DNA of 64,000 bases. Source: FEN-1297 sp046706945 (GTDB taxonomy: Bacteria; Bacteroidota; Ignavibacteria; Ignavibacteriales; Ignavibacteriaceae). Shown here piece by piece: positions 62,321-64,000 of the stretch; position 1 is the first letter of the stretch, and each line of letters opens with the position of its first letter. Below the pieces are notes generated by a model. The model had not been told where the DNA came from. It was given only the letters and a program-made list of their open reading frames with translations, and made no database searches. The translations under genes were made by a program, and so were the position numbers. The DNA is taken from assembly GCA_046706945.1 (NCBI GenBank), contig JBJKOY010000083.1:14017-78016 (forward strand). Direction: 5' to 3'.

Positions 62321-62725
62321 AAAATAATAATGAGCCTCAATAAGTTACGCTTCCTTTCAAATTATTAATTATATACCGTCCACAGCAAAAGGCATACTTT
62401 TATAATTATTTAATTACCCGGTTAAAATTGATTTTATATTTGTTATTTGATAATTTTGACCAAATAAATATTGTTGTTTTCATTTATCTTGGATTGCCAA
62501 CCGGTTATGCATCTCTTCGGTGGTAAAAAATCAGTCAGAATCAGGGAAGACGGAAAAAGTATTAATCTCCCAAAATTATTCCCGGCACCGGAAATATTTC
62601 TTTCGACAGGTTATTTTCTCTGTTCAGGTTCTACCGAATTATAACCGAAGCAGACCGGAAGATCCGCATGACCTTGATTTTTCAGGATAAAATTTTCAGA
62701 TAAAGAATCTTAAAGGAGAAATTTA
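62321..62725. other. Intergenic region holding the sdh promoter and leader
   Basis: 405 bases between the PrkA-like ATPase and sdhC. It contains the promoter described at 62428-62458. From its start point to the sdhC ATG the untranslated leader would be about 260 bases. A 45-codon frame (62507-62644) lies within it but has no ribosome-binding site and no known relative. No terminator was recognised after the preceding operon. Confidence 0.5.
62428..62458 (+). promoter_or_regulatory. Bacteroidota-type promoter for sdhCA
   Basis: TTG at 62428-62430, a 20-base spacer, and TAATTTTG at 62451-62458 fit the TTG-N20-TAnnTTTG consensus exactly, with the same spacing as the promoter at 32302-32272. 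A second TATATTTG at 62435-62442 overlaps but lacks a properly spaced TTG. Confidence 0.5.
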
Positions 62726-63385
62726 ATGAGTTGGTTTAGTCGATTCACGAGCTCTTCAATCGGCAAAAAATTTTTTATGGGATTAACGGGTGTTTTGCTG
62801 ATGCTTTTCCTGATTCTGCATCTTATCGGAAATTTAACTCTCTTTTTCGGAGAGAAAGCGTTTACCGATTATGCAGGCGGGCTTGAAACGCTGAGACCGA
62901 TCGTCAGAGTAATAGAGGTAATACTTGCGACAATTTTCATCGTGCACATATACGACGGAATTAAGCTCTGGTTTGACAACAGGAAAGCGAAACCGGTAAA
63001 GTATGCAGTGAAGGCCCAATCAAAAGACAGCAGCATATACTCAAGAACAACCGTGCAGACGGGGAGTATCATTTTCATCTTTCTCGTCATCCATCTTCAG
63101 ACATTCTGGTATCCCAATAATTTCGAGCAGACCGGAAAATCCCTTTATCAAATAGTTACGGGATGGTTCGCAGATCCGGTATATTCGTTGTTTTACGTAT
63201 TTGCCATGATACTGCTGGGGTTGCATCTTAATCACGGTTTTCAAAGCGCGTTTCAAACCTTCGGGTGGAACCATAAAAAATATTTCCCTACCGTTAAAAA
63301 ATTGGGAACTCTGTACGCTATTCTTATGGCTGCAGGTTTTGCTTCCATACCGCTTTACTTTTTAATTTCTCGGGGAGGTATGTAA
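62726..63385 (+). CDS. sdhC: Succinate dehydrogenase/fumarate reductase cytochrome b558 subunit
   Basis: A 219-residue integral membrane subunit of the single-polypeptide, diheme b558 type that partners SdhA and SdhB (Bacteroidota, Chlorobi, Bacillus, Wolinella style). Five hydrophobic helices are visible, starting LTGVLLMLFLILHLIGNLTL. Candidate heme-ligand His residues are in FLILHLIGN, FIVHIYDGI, FLVIHLQTFW and LLGLHLNHGF. It transfers electrons between succinate and menaquinone, fitting the men operon upstream. AAAGGAG stands 8 bases before the ATG. Stop and sdhA start share one base (TAATG). Confidence 0.94.
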   Translation: MSWFSRFTSSSIGKKFFMGLTGVLLMLFLILHLIGNLTLFFGEKAFTDYAGGLETLRPIVRVIEVILATIFIVHIYDGIKLWFDNRKAKPVKYAVKAQSKDSSIYSRTTVQTGSIIFIFLVIHLQTFWYPNNFEQTGKSLYQIVTGWFADPVYSLFYVFAMILLGLHLNHGFQSAFQTFGWNHKKYFPTVKKLGTLYAILMAAGFASIPLYFLISRGGM

Positions 63386-64000
63386 TGAATATATTGGATT
63401 CAAAAGTTCCGGCCGGTTCCATTGAGACCAAATGGACGAACCATAAATTTAACATGAAACTGGTTAACCCTGCCAATAAAAGAAAATATGAGATTATCGT
63501 TGTCGGTACCGGACTGGCAGGCGCATCGGCTGCCGCAACACTTGCAGAGCTCGGCTATAACATAAAATCATTTTCATTTCACGACAGCCCGAGACGCGCT
63601 CACAGCATTGCGGCTCAAGGCGGCATAAACGCCGCAAAAAATTATCCCAACGACGGCGATTCGATTTTCAGGTTATTTTACGATACGGTTAAAGGAGGCG
63701 ATTTCAGGGCACGCGAAGCGAATGTTTACCGTCTTGCTGAAATCAGCAATAATATTATCGACCAGTGCGTAGCACAAGGCGTTCCTTTTGCAAGGGAATA
63801 CGGAGGACTGCTGGACAACCGTTCCTTCGGCGGCGCGCAGGTTTCAAGAACGTTCTATGCAAGAGGTCAAACGGGTCAGCAGCTTCTTCTCGGCGCATAC
63901 AGCGCATTGAGCAGACAGATACATTCGGGCAAGGTGAAAATGTATTCCCGCAGAGAAATGCTGGATCTTGTCGTAATAGACGGCCGGGCGAGAGGAATTG
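63385..64000 (+). CDS. sdhA: Succinate dehydrogenase/fumarate reductase flavoprotein subunit (3' partial)
   Basis: Catalytic FAD subunit, cut by the window end after about 205 residues. It has no stop in the window. The ATG at 63385 overlaps the sdhC stop and has GGGGAGG upstream. The N-terminus reaches the dinucleotide fold YEIIVVGTGLAGASAAA (near residue 32), then FHDSPRRAHSIAAQGGINA, with the His that normally carries covalent FAD, and DTVKGGDFRAREANVY, all conserved in the soluble subunit of the Bacillus/Bacteroidota type (the longer SdhA form). SdhB should follow outside the window. Confidence 0.95.
   Translation, partial: MNILDSKVPAGSIETKWTNHKFNMKLVNPANKRKYEIIVVGTGLAGASAAATLAELGYNIKSFSFHDSPRRAHSIAAQGGINAAKNYPNDGDSIFRLFYDTVKGGDFRAREANVYRLAEISNNIIDQCVAQGVPFAREYGGLLDNRSFGGAQVSRTFYARGQTGQQLLLGAYSALSRQIHSGKVKMYSRREMLDLVVIDGRARGI

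Noticed and set aside
62507..62644. 45-codon frame in the sdhC leader
   Set aside because: No ribosome-binding site, no recognisable domain, and composition similar to flanking non-coding DNA; kept only as a note in the leader finding.

Overview
The window is one chromosomal segment of a free-living Gram-negative bacterium, most likely a member of the Ignavibacteria/Chlorobi/Bacteroidota (FCB) assemblage. Four things point there: a gingipain-family (C25) protein ending in a type IX secretion sorting domain, a classical menaquinone operon next to a cytochrome b558-type succinate dehydrogenase, many surface lipoproteins and outer-membrane barrels, and promoters of the form TTG-N20-TAnnTTTG, the Bacteroidota housekeeping pattern. 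The lineage is inferred from these features, since there is no rRNA gene in the window. No tRNA, rRNA, CRISPR array, prophage or insertion sequence was seen.

Layout. 1-9716 (+): a compact branched-chain amino acid cluster, ilvB(partial)-ilvN-ilvC-leuB-leuA-leuC-leuD-cimA, followed by a nitrilase-family amidase. 9935-16001 (+): NADPH-type glutamate synthase gltB-gltD, whose stop codon runs into a 14-bp tandem repeat. 16183-24981: a hotdog thioesterase facing the reverse-strand operon menF-menD-menH-menB-menA-menC-menE, which together could supply the classical route from chorismate to demethylmenaquinone. 25098-32253 (-): rsgA and a TonB-C-like protein, two related low-complexity lipoproteins with a FadL/PorV-like barrel, another barrel, a small membrane protein and an ATP-grasp enzyme. 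32464-36340 (+): TPR lipoprotein, DUF4292 (LolB-like) lipoprotein and an EnvC-type murein hydrolase activator. 36347-40228: four glycosyltransferases in two divergent pairs. 40417-47255 (+): a 1807-residue C25/PorU-like protease and an unknown barrel. 47409-54326: exported metallo-beta-lactamase-fold protein, small barrel, SDR oxidoreductase, exported GH42-type glycosidase and a CPA2/Kef antiporter. 54949-62320 (+): a four-gene stress/kinase locus, prkA, yeaH (DUF444), spoVR and a second, divergent PrkA-like ATPase. 62726-64000 (+): sdhC and the start of sdhA.

Most of the window is housekeeping metabolism. The parts least explained by known biology are the PrkA/YeaH/SpoVR locus with its extra ATPase carrying a Cys/His cluster, the paired Tyr/Asn/Gly-rich lipoproteins with their co-transcribed barrel, the very long PorU-like protein beside an unrecognised barrel, and the ATP-grasp/small membrane protein pair behind a textbook promoter. 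Several gene starts were moved downstream of the longest possible frame because of ribosome-binding sites, signal peptides or a promoter.
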